Shown here: one piece after another, positions 41,795 to 49,762 of the stretch
Layout of the letters: each line of letters starts with the position of its first letter
Numbering within the stretch: the stretch's first letter is position 1
Origin: Burkholderia sp. OK233
GTDB lineage: Bacteria > Pseudomonadota > Gammaproteobacteria > Burkholderiales > Burkholderiaceae
Assembly: GCF_900230185.1 (NCBI RefSeq)
Contig: NZ_OCSR01000002.1
Span: 1,736,001 to 1,800,000, forward strand
Reading direction: 5' to 3'
Length of the DNA: 64,000 nucleotides
The notes under the pieces: generated by a model
Told to the model about the DNA's origin: nothing
Seen by the model: only the letters and a program-made list of their open reading frames with translations
Database searches by the model: none
Translations under genes and position numbers: made by a program

Positions 41795-42688
41795 ATGACG
41801 CCCGACACGATTAACGCCGAGCGCGACGCGGACGACGACCGCAACGACGCAGACACCAGCAGCGATATCAGCTATCGCGTGCCGGGTCTGGAACGCGGTC
41901 TGAAGATTCTGACGGAGTTCTCGCCACGCGAGCCGGTTCTCGGCGCACCGGAATTATCCAAGCGCCTGAAGATTCCGCGCACGACGGTATTCCGTCTGCT
42001 GCAAACACTCGAATCGCTCGGTTTTCTCGAGCGCGCAGATAAAGACCGCAACTATCGCCTCGGCGTCGCGGTGTTGCGGCTCGGCTTCGAATACCTGAGC
42101 TCGCTCGAATTGACCGACCTCGGTTTGCCGATCATCGAAGCGCTGCGCGACGACACGGGCCTCACCAGCCATATCGTGATTCGCGACGGGCGCGACGTCG
42201 TGTTCGTCGCCAAAGCGCAAAGCCATGTGCCAATTTTCAGCTCGGTGAAGGTGAATGTCGGCACCCGCCTGCCTGCCTACGCGACGACACACGGCCAGGT
42301 ATTGATGGGCGATATGACGCTCGACGACCTGAAGAAGCTCTATCCCGAGCCGGAACTCGAGCGCTTCACGAAACAAACGCCCGCCACCATCGACGATCTG
42401 TACGAACGCATTCGCGACGACGCCAAGCGCGGCTTCGCGATCAGTGAGTCGTCGTTCGAACGCGGCATTTCGGTGGTCAGCGCGCCGGTGCGCAATGACA
42501 CGGGTCGGATCGTCGCCGTGATCACGACGACGATTCCGCGCCACGAGATCGATGCGTCGCTGCTCGATAGCGGCCTGATCGACAAGGTCCGCCGCGCGGC
42601 TGACGAACTCTCGCAGCGGCTCAACTATCGGCCGACGGGTAGCCCGAACGCGGGCGCGAAATACTTTAAGGCACTGGGGCTCAAATGA
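41795..42688 (+). CDS. IclR-family transcriptional regulator (second paralogue)
   Basis: A 297-residue regulator with the same architecture as the one at 35187-36158: a short acidic N-terminus, the winged helix VPGLERGLKILTEFSPREPVLGAPELSKRLKIPRTTVFRLLQTLESLGFLER, and the effector domain with RDVVFVAKAQSHVPIFSSVKVNVGTRLPAYATTHGQVLMG. Most positions are identical to the first paralogue outside the N-terminus. It lies inside the operon, between hydrolase and SDR genes, with a 4-base overlap (ATGA, 42685-42688) to the next gene, so it is co-transcribed with the pathway and may report the inducer level. Confidence 0.92.
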   Translation: MTPDTINAERDADDDRNDADTSSDISYRVPGLERGLKILTEFSPREPVLGAPELSKRLKIPRTTVFRLLQTLESLGFLERADKDRNYRLGVAVLRLGFEYLSSLELTDLGLPIIEALRDDTGLTSHIVIRDGRDVVFVAKAQSHVPIFSSVKVNVGTRLPAYATTHGQVLMGDMTLDDLKKLYPEPELERFTKQTPATIDDLYERIRDDAKRGFAISESSFERGISVVSAPVRNDTGRIVAVITTTIPRHEIDASLLDSGLIDKVRRAADELSQRLNYRPTGSPNAGAKYFKALGLK

Positions 42689-43482
42689 TTCAAATCGACT
42701 TGACCGGTCAGGTAGCGGTGGTGACGGGCGGCTCGTCCGGCATCGGCCTTGCGACTGCCGAACTGTTTCTGCGAGCAGGCGCTTCGGTCGCGATCTGCGG
42801 GCGCGACAGCGAACGTCTCGCGCAAACGGAAGCCGCGCTGAAGGCGCAGTTTCCGCAAGCGCAATTGCTGGCGCAAACCTGCGACGTGCTAAACGCGGAC
42901 GAGGTCGCAGCGTTCGCGCAAGCCGTGCAAACGCGCTTCGGCCGCACCGACATGCTGGTGAACAACGCCGGCCAGGGCCGCGTGTCGACGTTCGCCGACA
43001 CCACCGACGACGCTTGGCGCGAAGAACTCGACCTGAAATACTTCAGCGTGATCCGCCCGACCCGCGCCTTCCTGCCGATGTTGCGCGACGCATCAAACCC
43101 CGCAGTGGTCTGCGTGAACTCGCTGCTCGCACTGCAACCCGAGCCGCACATGGTCGCGACCTCGTCGGCACGTGCCGGCGTGCTGAGCCTTATCAAATCG
43201 CTGGCGGTCGAACTCGCGCCGCAACGCATCCGCGTGAATTCGATTCTGATCGGCATCGTCGAATCGGGTCAATGGCGCCGCCGTTACGCGAAAGAAGCGC
43301 AGCCGGGCCAGAGCTGGGAAGACTGGACCGCCGAACTGGCGCGCAAGAAAAACATTCCGCTAGGCCGCTTCGGCAAACCCGAAGAAGCCGCTCAAGCGCT
43401 CTTTTATCTGGCTACCACGCTGTCGTCCTATACGACGGGCAGTCACATCGATGTTTCTGGAGGCGTTGCACGACATGTCTAA
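42685..43482 (+). CDS. SDR-family protein with altered catalytic residues
   Basis: A 265-residue Rossmann protein. The NAD loop VVTGGSSGIGLATAE and NNAG are intact, and SIL-type RVNSILIGIVESGQWRRR follows. Where the YxxxK motif should be, the sequence reads ATSSARAG: Tyr is replaced by Thr and Lys by Arg. Ser of the triad is still present in CVNSLLALQ. Such SDRs occur in catabolic clusters but their reaction is not usual dehydrogenation; a role as a lyase-like, binding or structural protein is possible. It follows IclR2 with a 4-base overlap and precedes the ThDP enzyme with an 8-base overlap. Confidence 0.85.
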   Translation: MIQIDLTGQVAVVTGGSSGIGLATAELFLRAGASVAICGRDSERLAQTEAALKAQFPQAQLLAQTCDVLNADEVAAFAQAVQTRFGRTDMLVNNAGQGRVSTFADTTDDAWREELDLKYFSVIRPTRAFLPMLRDASNPAVVCVNSLLALQPEPHMVATSSARAGVLSLIKSLAVELAPQRIRVNSILIGIVESGQWRRRYAKEAQPGQSWEDWTAELARKKNIPLGRFGKPEEAAQALFYLATTLSSYTTGSHIDVSGGVARHV

Positions 43483-45133
43483 CAAAACCACCGTTGGCGA
43501 ACTGATCGCCGCTTTTCTCGAGCAATGCGGCGTTCAAACCGCATTCGGCGTGATCTCGATCCACAACATGCCGATCCTCGACGCGATCCACAACCGCGGC
43601 AAGATTCGCTACGTCGGCGCTCGTGGCGAAGCGGGCGCGGTGAACATGGCTGATGGCCTGGCGCGTGTCTCCGGCGGCCTCGGCGTGGCATTCACCAGCA
43701 CGGGCACTGCAGCGGGTAATGCTGCCGGCGCGATGGTCGAAGCATTGACCGCTGGTACTGCGTTGTTGCATGTGACGGGGCAGATCGAAACTGAATACCT
43801 CGATAAGGACCTCGCTTATATCCACGAAGCGCCGGACCAATTGTCGATGCTGTCATCGATCTCGAAGGCCGCGTTCCGCGTGCGCTCGGTCGAAACCGCA
43901 TTGCCGACGATCCGCGAAGCCGTACGTGTCGCGCAAACCGCGCCGAGCGGGCCGGTCAGCGTTGAAATTCCGATCGACATTCAAGCTGCCGAAATCGAAT
44001 GGCCCGCTGATCTGGCCGCGCCGCATGTCACCACGCTCACGCATTGCAGCCAGCGTGTCGTGCAACTCGCGGATCAACTGGCGAATGCGAAGCGTCCGCT
44101 GATGTGGCTCGGCGGCGGCACGCGCCACGCACGTGCTGCGGTTGAACGTCTCGTGGCCTTGGGCTTCGGTGTGGTGACCAGCGTGCAGGGCCGTGGCGTG
44201 CTGCCGGAAGATCATCCGGCGACGCTCGGTGCGTTCAACGTGCACGCCGCTGTCGAAAGCTTCTACAAGACGTGCGATGCGCTGGTGGTGGTCGGTTCGC
44301 GTCTGCGTGGCAATGAAACGCTGAAGTACAAGCTGGCGCTGCCGCAACCGCTGTATCGCATCGACGCCGACGCGCTCGCGGACAACCGCGGCTATCGCAA
44401 CGACATGTTCGTGCACGGCGATGCGTCGGCCGTTCTCGAAGAACTCGCGACGCTGCTCGAAGGCCGTCTGAAGGTCGATCCGACGTTTGCACAAGACCTG
44501 GCTGCCGCGCGCGAAAGCGCCGTCGCCGATGTGGGCAAGGGTCTCGGCCCGTACAAGCGCCTCGTCGACGCCCTGCAACAGGCCGTGGGCCGCGACTACA
44601 ACTGGGTGCGCGACGTCACGATCTCGAACAGCACGTGGGGTAATCGCATGCTGAAGATCTTCTCGCCGCGCGCGGGCGTTCATGCACTCGGCGGCGGTAT
44701 CGGCCAGGGCATGCAGATGGGTATCGGCGCAGCGCTTGCTGGCAATGCCGCCAAGACTGTGTGCCTGGTTGGCGACGGCGGCTTGATGGTCAACGTCGGC
44801 GAACTCGCGACGGCCGTTCAGGAAAACGCCAACGTGATGATCGTGCTGATGAACGATCAGTGCTACGGCGTGATCCGCAACATTCAGGACGCGCAATACG
44901 GCGGCCGCCGCTGTTACGTCGATCTGCATCAACCGGATTTCGCGCAGTTCTGCGAGAGCTTGAAGCTCACGCACTACCGCATCAAGTCGCTCGACCAGGC
45001 CGAGGAGATCATCCGCGAAAGCATGGCGAAGACCGGCCCGGTGCTGGTCGAAGTGGACATGCTGTCGGTCGGCTCGTTCGCCACCGCGTTCGCGGGTCCG
45101 CCGGTCAAGGAAAAGGAGCCGGAACATGCGTGA
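43475..45133 (+). CDS. Thiamine-diphosphate enzyme, acetolactate synthase/benzoylformate decarboxylase superfamily
   Basis: A 552-residue ThDP enzyme with the three-domain layout. E52 (GARGEAGAVNMADG) activates the cofactor, and LVGDGGLMVNVGELATAV...LMNDQCYGVI is the ThDP/Mg binding block. The middle domain has PLMWLGGGTRHA. The residues do not fix the substrate: decarboxylation of a 2-oxo acid or carboligation are both possible. With the following dehydrogenases it could turn a 2-oxo acid from the ring-fission product into an aldehyde, then an acid. ATG at 43475 overlaps the SDR stop (ATGTCTAA); GGAGGCG lies upstream. Confidence 0.9.
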   Translation: MSNKTTVGELIAAFLEQCGVQTAFGVISIHNMPILDAIHNRGKIRYVGARGEAGAVNMADGLARVSGGLGVAFTSTGTAAGNAAGAMVEALTAGTALLHVTGQIETEYLDKDLAYIHEAPDQLSMLSSISKAAFRVRSVETALPTIREAVRVAQTAPSGPVSVEIPIDIQAAEIEWPADLAAPHVTTLTHCSQRVVQLADQLANAKRPLMWLGGGTRHARAAVERLVALGFGVVTSVQGRGVLPEDHPATLGAFNVHAAVESFYKTCDALVVVGSRLRGNETLKYKLALPQPLYRIDADALADNRGYRNDMFVHGDASAVLEELATLLEGRLKVDPTFAQDLAAARESAVADVGKGLGPYKRLVDALQQAVGRDYNWVRDVTISNSTWGNRMLKIFSPRAGVHALGGGIGQGMQMGIGAALAGNAAKTVCLVGDGGLMVNVGELATAVQENANVMIVLMNDQCYGVIRNIQDAQYGGRRCYVDLHQPDFAQFCESLKLTHYRIKSLDQAEEIIRESMAKTGPVLVEVDMLSVGSFATAFAGPPVKEKEPEHA

Positions 45134-45956
45134 GACCGGCTACGCGGGGCATCACGCACCCGTCGACGTCGCAATGATCGGCTTCGGCGCGATCGGCCAG
45201 GCGGTGTATCGCTCGGTCGAGTCGGATCCGACGGTGCGCGTGTTGCACGTGATCGTGCCGGAGCGTCATATGGCGTCGGTGCGTGAAGTGGTGGGCGCGT
45301 CGGTCGATGTGGTGGCGTCGGTGTCCGCGTTGAGCAGCCAGCCGCACTTCGCGCTGGAATGCGCGGGACACAGCGCACTGGTCGATCACGTGGTGCCCTT
45401 GCTGAAAGCCGGTACGGATTGCGCGGTCGCCTCGATCGGCGCGCTGTCCGACATGATGTTGCTGGACGCGCTCTCCGCTGCGGCCGATGAAGGCGACGCC
45501 ACGTTGACGCTGTTGTCGGGCGCAATCGGCGGCGTGGATGCGTTGTCTGCCGCCAAGCTCGGCGGCCTCGACGAAGTGCTGTACACGGGCCGAAAACCGC
45601 CTTCGGGTTGGCTCGGCACGCCCGCGGAACAAATCTGCAATCTGCACACGCTGAGCGAAGAGACCGTGATTTTCGAAGGCAGCGCGCGCGAAGCGGCACG
45701 CCTGTATCCGAAGAACGCCAACGTCGCCGCGACGATCGCACTGGCTGGCCTGGGTCTGGACCACACCATGGTCCGCCTGATCGCGGACCCGAATGTGTCG
45801 CGCAACGTGCACCGCATCGTGGCGCGCGGCGCGTTCGGCGAGATGTCGCTGGAAATGTGCGGCAAGCCGCTGCCGGACAACCCCAAGACGTCCGCACTGA
45901 CCGCGTACAGCGCGATTCGTGCGTTACGCAATCGCGCGGCACGCTGCGTGATTTAA
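45126..45956 (+). CDS. L-aspartate dehydrogenase-like protein (NadX family)
   Basis: A 276-residue NAD(P)-binding protein: IGFGAIGQAVYRSV (nucleotide loop), ECAGHSALVDHVVPLL, LLSGAIGGVDALSAAKLGGLDEVLYTGRKPP, and the C-terminal NVHRIVARGAFGEMSLEMCGKPLPDNPKTSALTAYSAIRAL, which is the diagnostic DUF108 block of aspartate dehydrogenases with the catalytic His and Asp/Asn. The enzyme oxidises L-aspartate to iminoaspartate, or reverses that. NadX is normally tied to NAD synthesis; here it is in an aromatic-type catabolic operon with 8-base overlap to the ThDP gene. An amino dicarboxylate intermediate of the pathway is one explanation, a shifted substrate another. Confidence 0.88.
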   Translation: MRETGYAGHHAPVDVAMIGFGAIGQAVYRSVESDPTVRVLHVIVPERHMASVREVVGASVDVVASVSALSSQPHFALECAGHSALVDHVVPLLKAGTDCAVASIGALSDMMLLDALSAAADEGDATLTLLSGAIGGVDALSAAKLGGLDEVLYTGRKPPSGWLGTPAEQICNLHTLSEETVIFEGSAREAARLYPKNANVAATIALAGLGLDHTMVRLIADPNVSRNVHRIVARGAFGEMSLEMCGKPLPDNPKTSALTAYSAIRALRNRAARCVI

Positions 45957-45996
45957 GACATTAGCTGATTAGCTGAAGCAAACCGGAACGACCGAC

Positions 45997-47487
45997 ATGA
46001 CTCACTTCGATACCAGCCTCGTGCCCACCCGCGATATTTTCATCGGCGGCGAATGGCGGCAAGGGCGTGGCAACCCGTACAAAAGCCTGTATCCGGCGGA
46101 TCAGTCGGTCAACATGGAAATCTCGACAGCCAACGCCGATGACGCCCGCGAAGCCGTGGAAGCCGCGGATATCGCATGGCGCCGCGCGGATTGGTCGGGT
46201 CTCAAGCCGCATCAACGCGCGCTGATTCTGTATCGCATCGCCGATCTGATCATGGCGCGTCACGAAGCGCTCGCGCAATTGCAACGCCGCGACAACGGCA
46301 AGCCGATCAACGAAACGCGTGTGCTAGTGGCGAGCGCTGCGAACACCTTCCGCTATTTCGCAGCCTGCCTCGAAACGCTCGACGAAGAAGTGACGCCCTC
46401 GCGCGGCGACTATCTGACGATGAGCATTTACGAGCCGATCGGTGTGATCGCCGCGATTACGCCGTGGAATTCGCCGATTGCTTCGGACGCGCAGAAGCTG
46501 GCTCCGGCGCTGGCAGGTGGCAACGCTGTGGTACTGAAGCCGGCTGAAGTCACGCCGCTGGTCTCTGTGGCGCTGGCTCGTATCTGCGAAGAAGCCGGTG
46601 TGCCGAAGGGGGTTATCAGTGTGGTGCCGGGTAAAGGCTCGGTGATCGGCGACGTGCTGGTGCGCCATCCGTTGGTCAAGAAAGTGTCGTTCACGGGCGG
46701 TACCGAAGTGGGCCGCGGGATCGCGCGCATCGCAGCGGACAAACTGATGCCGGTTTCACTGGAACTCGGCGGCAAGTCGCCTACTATCGTATTCGACGAC
46801 GCCGATCTCGATCACGCCGTGAACGGCGTGTTGTACGGCATTTTCAGTTCGTCGGGCGAAGCGTGCATCGCAGGTTCGCGCCTGTTCGTGCAGCGTTCGA
46901 TCTACGACGCGTTCATGAAGCGTCTCGCGGAAGGAGCGCGCAAGCTGCGCGTCGGCGATCCGTCGCGTACTGAAACGCAGATGGGTCCGCTCATCACCGC
47001 GGCGCATCGCGAAACCGTCGAACGCTACGTCGCGTTGGGTCTGGAAGAAGGCGGCCGCCTGCTGTGTGGCGGCGAACGTCCGGTCGGCGATGGCCGCGAG
47101 CAGGGCACCTACTTCCAGCCGACGATCCTCGAAGGCCTCACAAACGACGCCCGCATCTGCCAGGAAGAAATCTTCGGCCCGGTGCTGGTCGCGATGCCGT
47201 TCGACGACGAAGCCTCGCTGCTGAAAGAAGCCAACAACAGTGTGTTCGGCCTCGCCGCCGGCATCTGGACGCGCGATTACAAACGCGCTTACCGGATCGC
47301 CCGCGCGCTCGAAACCGGTACCGTGTGGATCAACACCTACAAGCTGTTCTCGATCTCGACGCCGTTCAGCGGCTGGAAAGAGAGTGGCATGGGACGCGAG
47401 AAGGGCCGTCTCGGCATCCGCGAATACATGCAGCAGAAGAGTCTCTACTGGGGCCTGAACGACGCGCCGCTGGCGTGGGCGAACTAA
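45997..47487 (+). CDS. Aldehyde dehydrogenase (NAD-dependent)
   Basis: A 496-residue aldehyde dehydrogenase with complete active site: E256 (LELGGKSP), C290 (GEACIAGSRL), the PWNSPI and TGGTEVGRGIA loops and the FGLAAGIWT end. The second residue before Cys is Glu instead of the common Gln. Substrate class is betaine/muconate-semialdehyde-like and not fixed. It lies 40 bases after the AspDH gene and 26 before the extradiol dioxygenase gene. It may oxidise a semialdehyde formed by the ThDP enzyme or a hydroxymuconic semialdehyde formed by extradiol cleavage. Confidence 0.93.
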   Translation: MTHFDTSLVPTRDIFIGGEWRQGRGNPYKSLYPADQSVNMEISTANADDAREAVEAADIAWRRADWSGLKPHQRALILYRIADLIMARHEALAQLQRRDNGKPINETRVLVASAANTFRYFAACLETLDEEVTPSRGDYLTMSIYEPIGVIAAITPWNSPIASDAQKLAPALAGGNAVVLKPAEVTPLVSVALARICEEAGVPKGVISVVPGKGSVIGDVLVRHPLVKKVSFTGGTEVGRGIARIAADKLMPVSLELGGKSPTIVFDDADLDHAVNGVLYGIFSSSGEACIAGSRLFVQRSIYDAFMKRLAEGARKLRVGDPSRTETQMGPLITAAHRETVERYVALGLEEGGRLLCGGERPVGDGREQGTYFQPTILEGLTNDARICQEEIFGPVLVAMPFDDEASLLKEANNSVFGLAAGIWTRDYKRAYRIARALETGTVWINTYKLFSISTPFSGWKESGMGREKGRLGIREYMQQKSLYWGLNDAPLAWAN

Positions 47488-47513
47488 TACGCGAAATACG
47501 CAAGAGGCACGTT

Positions 47514-48479
47514 ATGACGATTCTCGGCATTGAACAGATTATTTACGGCGTGACGGATCTCGCCACCTGCCGGCGGTTTTTCGCGGACTGGGGTTTGAAA
47601 GAAGTCGCGCACGACGAAACCCACGCACGCTTCGAAACGCTGAACGGCTGCACGATTCTCGTGGTCGATGCAAACGACCCCTCACTGCCGCCCGCATTCG
47701 AAGAAGGTCCGACGCTGCGTGAAGTGACATGGGGTGTGGCAACGAAAGCTGAACTCGACGAACTGCGCGGCCGCTTTGCGGGTCAGCCGGGTCACTTCGA
47801 AGCGGAAGACGCTGTGGGTTGTATCGATCCGAACGGCATGGCCATTCGCGTCGAAGTGACCCGCAAGCGGGCGCTCGACATTCACGGTTCGCCGTCGAAC
47901 GTGTGGGGTCAGACGTTGCGTGTCGATCAACCGTCGCCGATTTATGAACGTGCCGAACCGGTTGAAGTGGGTCACGTGGTGTTCTTCACGAACCAACTCG
48001 CGGCACAAGAGAAGTTCTACCAGGAACTGCTCGGCTTCGAAATGTCGGACCGTTATCCGGGCCGCGGCGCGTTCATGCGCTGCGCGCCGCACGGCGGCCA
48101 TCACGACATTTTCCTGCTGGCTTTGCCCGGCGGTAAGCGTGGTCTGAATCACGTTGCGTTCACCGTGCGCGATATCCACGAAGTGTTTGGCGGCGGTATG
48201 CATATCAGTCGTTGCGGATGGGACACGCAACTCGGTCCGGGACGTCATCCGGTGTCGTCGGCGTACTTCTGGTATTTCCAGAATCCGGCCGGTGGCCTGA
48301 TCGAGTACTACGCCGACGAAGATCAACTCACGCCCGAATGGCAGCCGCGCGATTTCGAACCGGGCCCGACCGTGTTCGCCGAATGGGCGATCGACGGTGG
48401 CATCGACGGCAATACACGTCGCCAGAAAAACGCGAAGGCGCCGGAAGGCAAGTTCATGACGGAGCGGAAAAATGACTGA
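47514..48479 (+). CDS. Two-domain extradiol (VOC-family) dioxygenase
   Basis: A 321-residue type I extradiol dioxygenase with two vicinal-oxygen-chelate domains. The iron triad is in the second domain: H154 (VGHVVFF), H213 (LNHVAF) and E264 (GLIEYYAD), at positions like those of BphC (146, 210, 260). The first domain is the inactive repeat. It should cleave a catechol-type ring next to the hydroxyls. Start at 47514 has an AAGAGGCACGTT site; the frame is open upstream inside the ALDH gene only as a shadow. Its stop overlaps the reductase start by 8 bases (ATGACTGA). Confidence 0.92.
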   Translation: MTILGIEQIIYGVTDLATCRRFFADWGLKEVAHDETHARFETLNGCTILVVDANDPSLPPAFEEGPTLREVTWGVATKAELDELRGRFAGQPGHFEAEDAVGCIDPNGMAIRVEVTRKRALDIHGSPSNVWGQTLRVDQPSPIYERAEPVEVGHVVFFTNQLAAQEKFYQELLGFEMSDRYPGRGAFMRCAPHGGHHDIFLLALPGGKRGLNHVAFTVRDIHEVFGGGMHISRCGWDTQLGPGRHPVSSAYFWYFQNPAGGLIEYYADEDQLTPEWQPRDFEPGPTVFAEWAIDGGIDGNTRRQKNAKAPEGKFMTERKND

Positions 48480-49737
48480 CGCTGCTGCTGAAAAGGCGCA
48501 AGCCGCGCATGCCGGACTTGAAGCACCGCGCACGATCGTCGTGATCGGCGGTGGTCAGGCGGCGGGGTGGGTCGTGAAGACGTTGCGCAAGGAAGGCTTC
48601 GACGGCCGCCTCGTGATGATCGCCGACGAAATCCATCTGCCGTACGAACGCCCGCCGCTGTCGAAGGCCGTGCTGGCCGGTGAAGCGGATATCGAAACCG
48701 TGCGCCTTGTGACGCCGGATGATTTCGACGCGCTGAACGTCGAAGCATGGCAACCGCATTGCGCGACATCGATTGATCGTGAACAGCGCATTGTGCGCAC
48801 GCAGTCGGGCCGTGAGGTGCAATACGACCGGCTTGTGATCGCAACCGGCGGCGCGGCGCGGCGCTTGCCGGACGCGCTGGTGAAGACCTCGCACATCGCC
48901 TATCTGCGTACGCTCGACGAAGCCGTTGCGCTCGGCGAACGGCTGCGCGCAAGCAAGCGGGTGCTGGTGGTCGGTGGTGGGTGGATCGGTCTCGAAGTCG
49001 CAGCCACCGCGCGCAAGCTCGGCGTGGAAGCGACAGTAGTGGAAGGCGCTCGGCGTCTGTGTGCTCGCTCGTTGCCGCCGATGGTGTCGGATTTCCTGCT
49101 GCAACTGCATCGTGAGAACGGCGTGGATGTGCGTTTGAACGCATCGCTCGTATCGATCGCGGATCATCCGAACGACGCCAACCGCATCCGCGCAACCTTC
49201 GCCAACGGCACGACACTGGACGCCGACTTCGCGGTCGCCGGCATCGGCCTCACGCCGCATACGGCACTGGCGGAAGCAGCGGGGATCAAGGTGGAAGACG
49301 GCGTCGTCGTCGATCATTTCGGCGCGACCGACGACCCACGCATCTTCGCATGCGGCGACGTGGCGAACCATCCGAGTGCCTGGTTGAAGCGCCGCGTGCG
49401 GCTCGAATCGTGGGCCAACGCGCAGAACCAGGCGATCTCGGCGGCCAAAGCGTTGCTCGGCAATTTCGAACCGTACGCGGACATTCCGTGGTTCTGGTCC
49501 GATCAATACGACGTCAATCTGCAAATCCTCGGCGACATTCCGGGCGATGCGCAACTCGCTGTACGCGGCGATTTGCCGGGCAAACGCGCCACGCTCTTCC
49601 ATCTGGAAGACGGCACGATTCGCGGTGTCATCGCCATCAACACGCCGCGCGAACTGAAACTGTCGCGCAAATGGATGAACCAGGGCCGGACTATCGACCT
49701 TGCCACCCTGACCGACGCCTCAACAGCGCTTGCCTAA
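48472..49737 (+). CDS. FAD-dependent ferredoxin reductase
   Basis: A 421-residue flavoprotein of the BphA4/HcaD type. FAD loop VIGGGQAAGWVVKTL near residue 23, NAD loop VVGGGWIGLEVAA near residue 163, and the second FAD motif DDPRIFACGDVA. The C-terminal domain DIPWFWSDQYDVNLQI is the family end. It transfers electrons from NADH to the Rieske ferredoxin. That ferredoxin, reductase and oxygenase genes lie far apart in the same operon is unusual but consistent. Overlaps the dioxygenase gene by 8 bases. Confidence 0.92.
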   Translation: MTDAAAEKAQAAHAGLEAPRTIVVIGGGQAAGWVVKTLRKEGFDGRLVMIADEIHLPYERPPLSKAVLAGEADIETVRLVTPDDFDALNVEAWQPHCATSIDREQRIVRTQSGREVQYDRLVIATGGAARRLPDALVKTSHIAYLRTLDEAVALGERLRASKRVLVVGGGWIGLEVAATARKLGVEATVVEGARRLCARSLPPMVSDFLLQLHRENGVDVRLNASLVSIADHPNDANRIRATFANGTTLDADFAVAGIGLTPHTALAEAAGIKVEDGVVVDHFGATDDPRIFACGDVANHPSAWLKRRVRLESWANAQNQAISAAKALLGNFEPYADIPWFWSDQYDVNLQILGDIPGDAQLAVRGDLPGKRATLFHLEDGTIRGVIAINTPRELKLSRKWMNQGRTIDLATLTDASTALA

Positions 49738-49762
49738 CCACACCTACGGACGGCACCACGGC

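Noticed and set aside
43853..45127. Long minus-strand open frame opposite the ThDP enzyme
   Set aside because: The plus-strand protein has full ThDP motifs; the antisense product is Arg/His-rich without recognisable domains.
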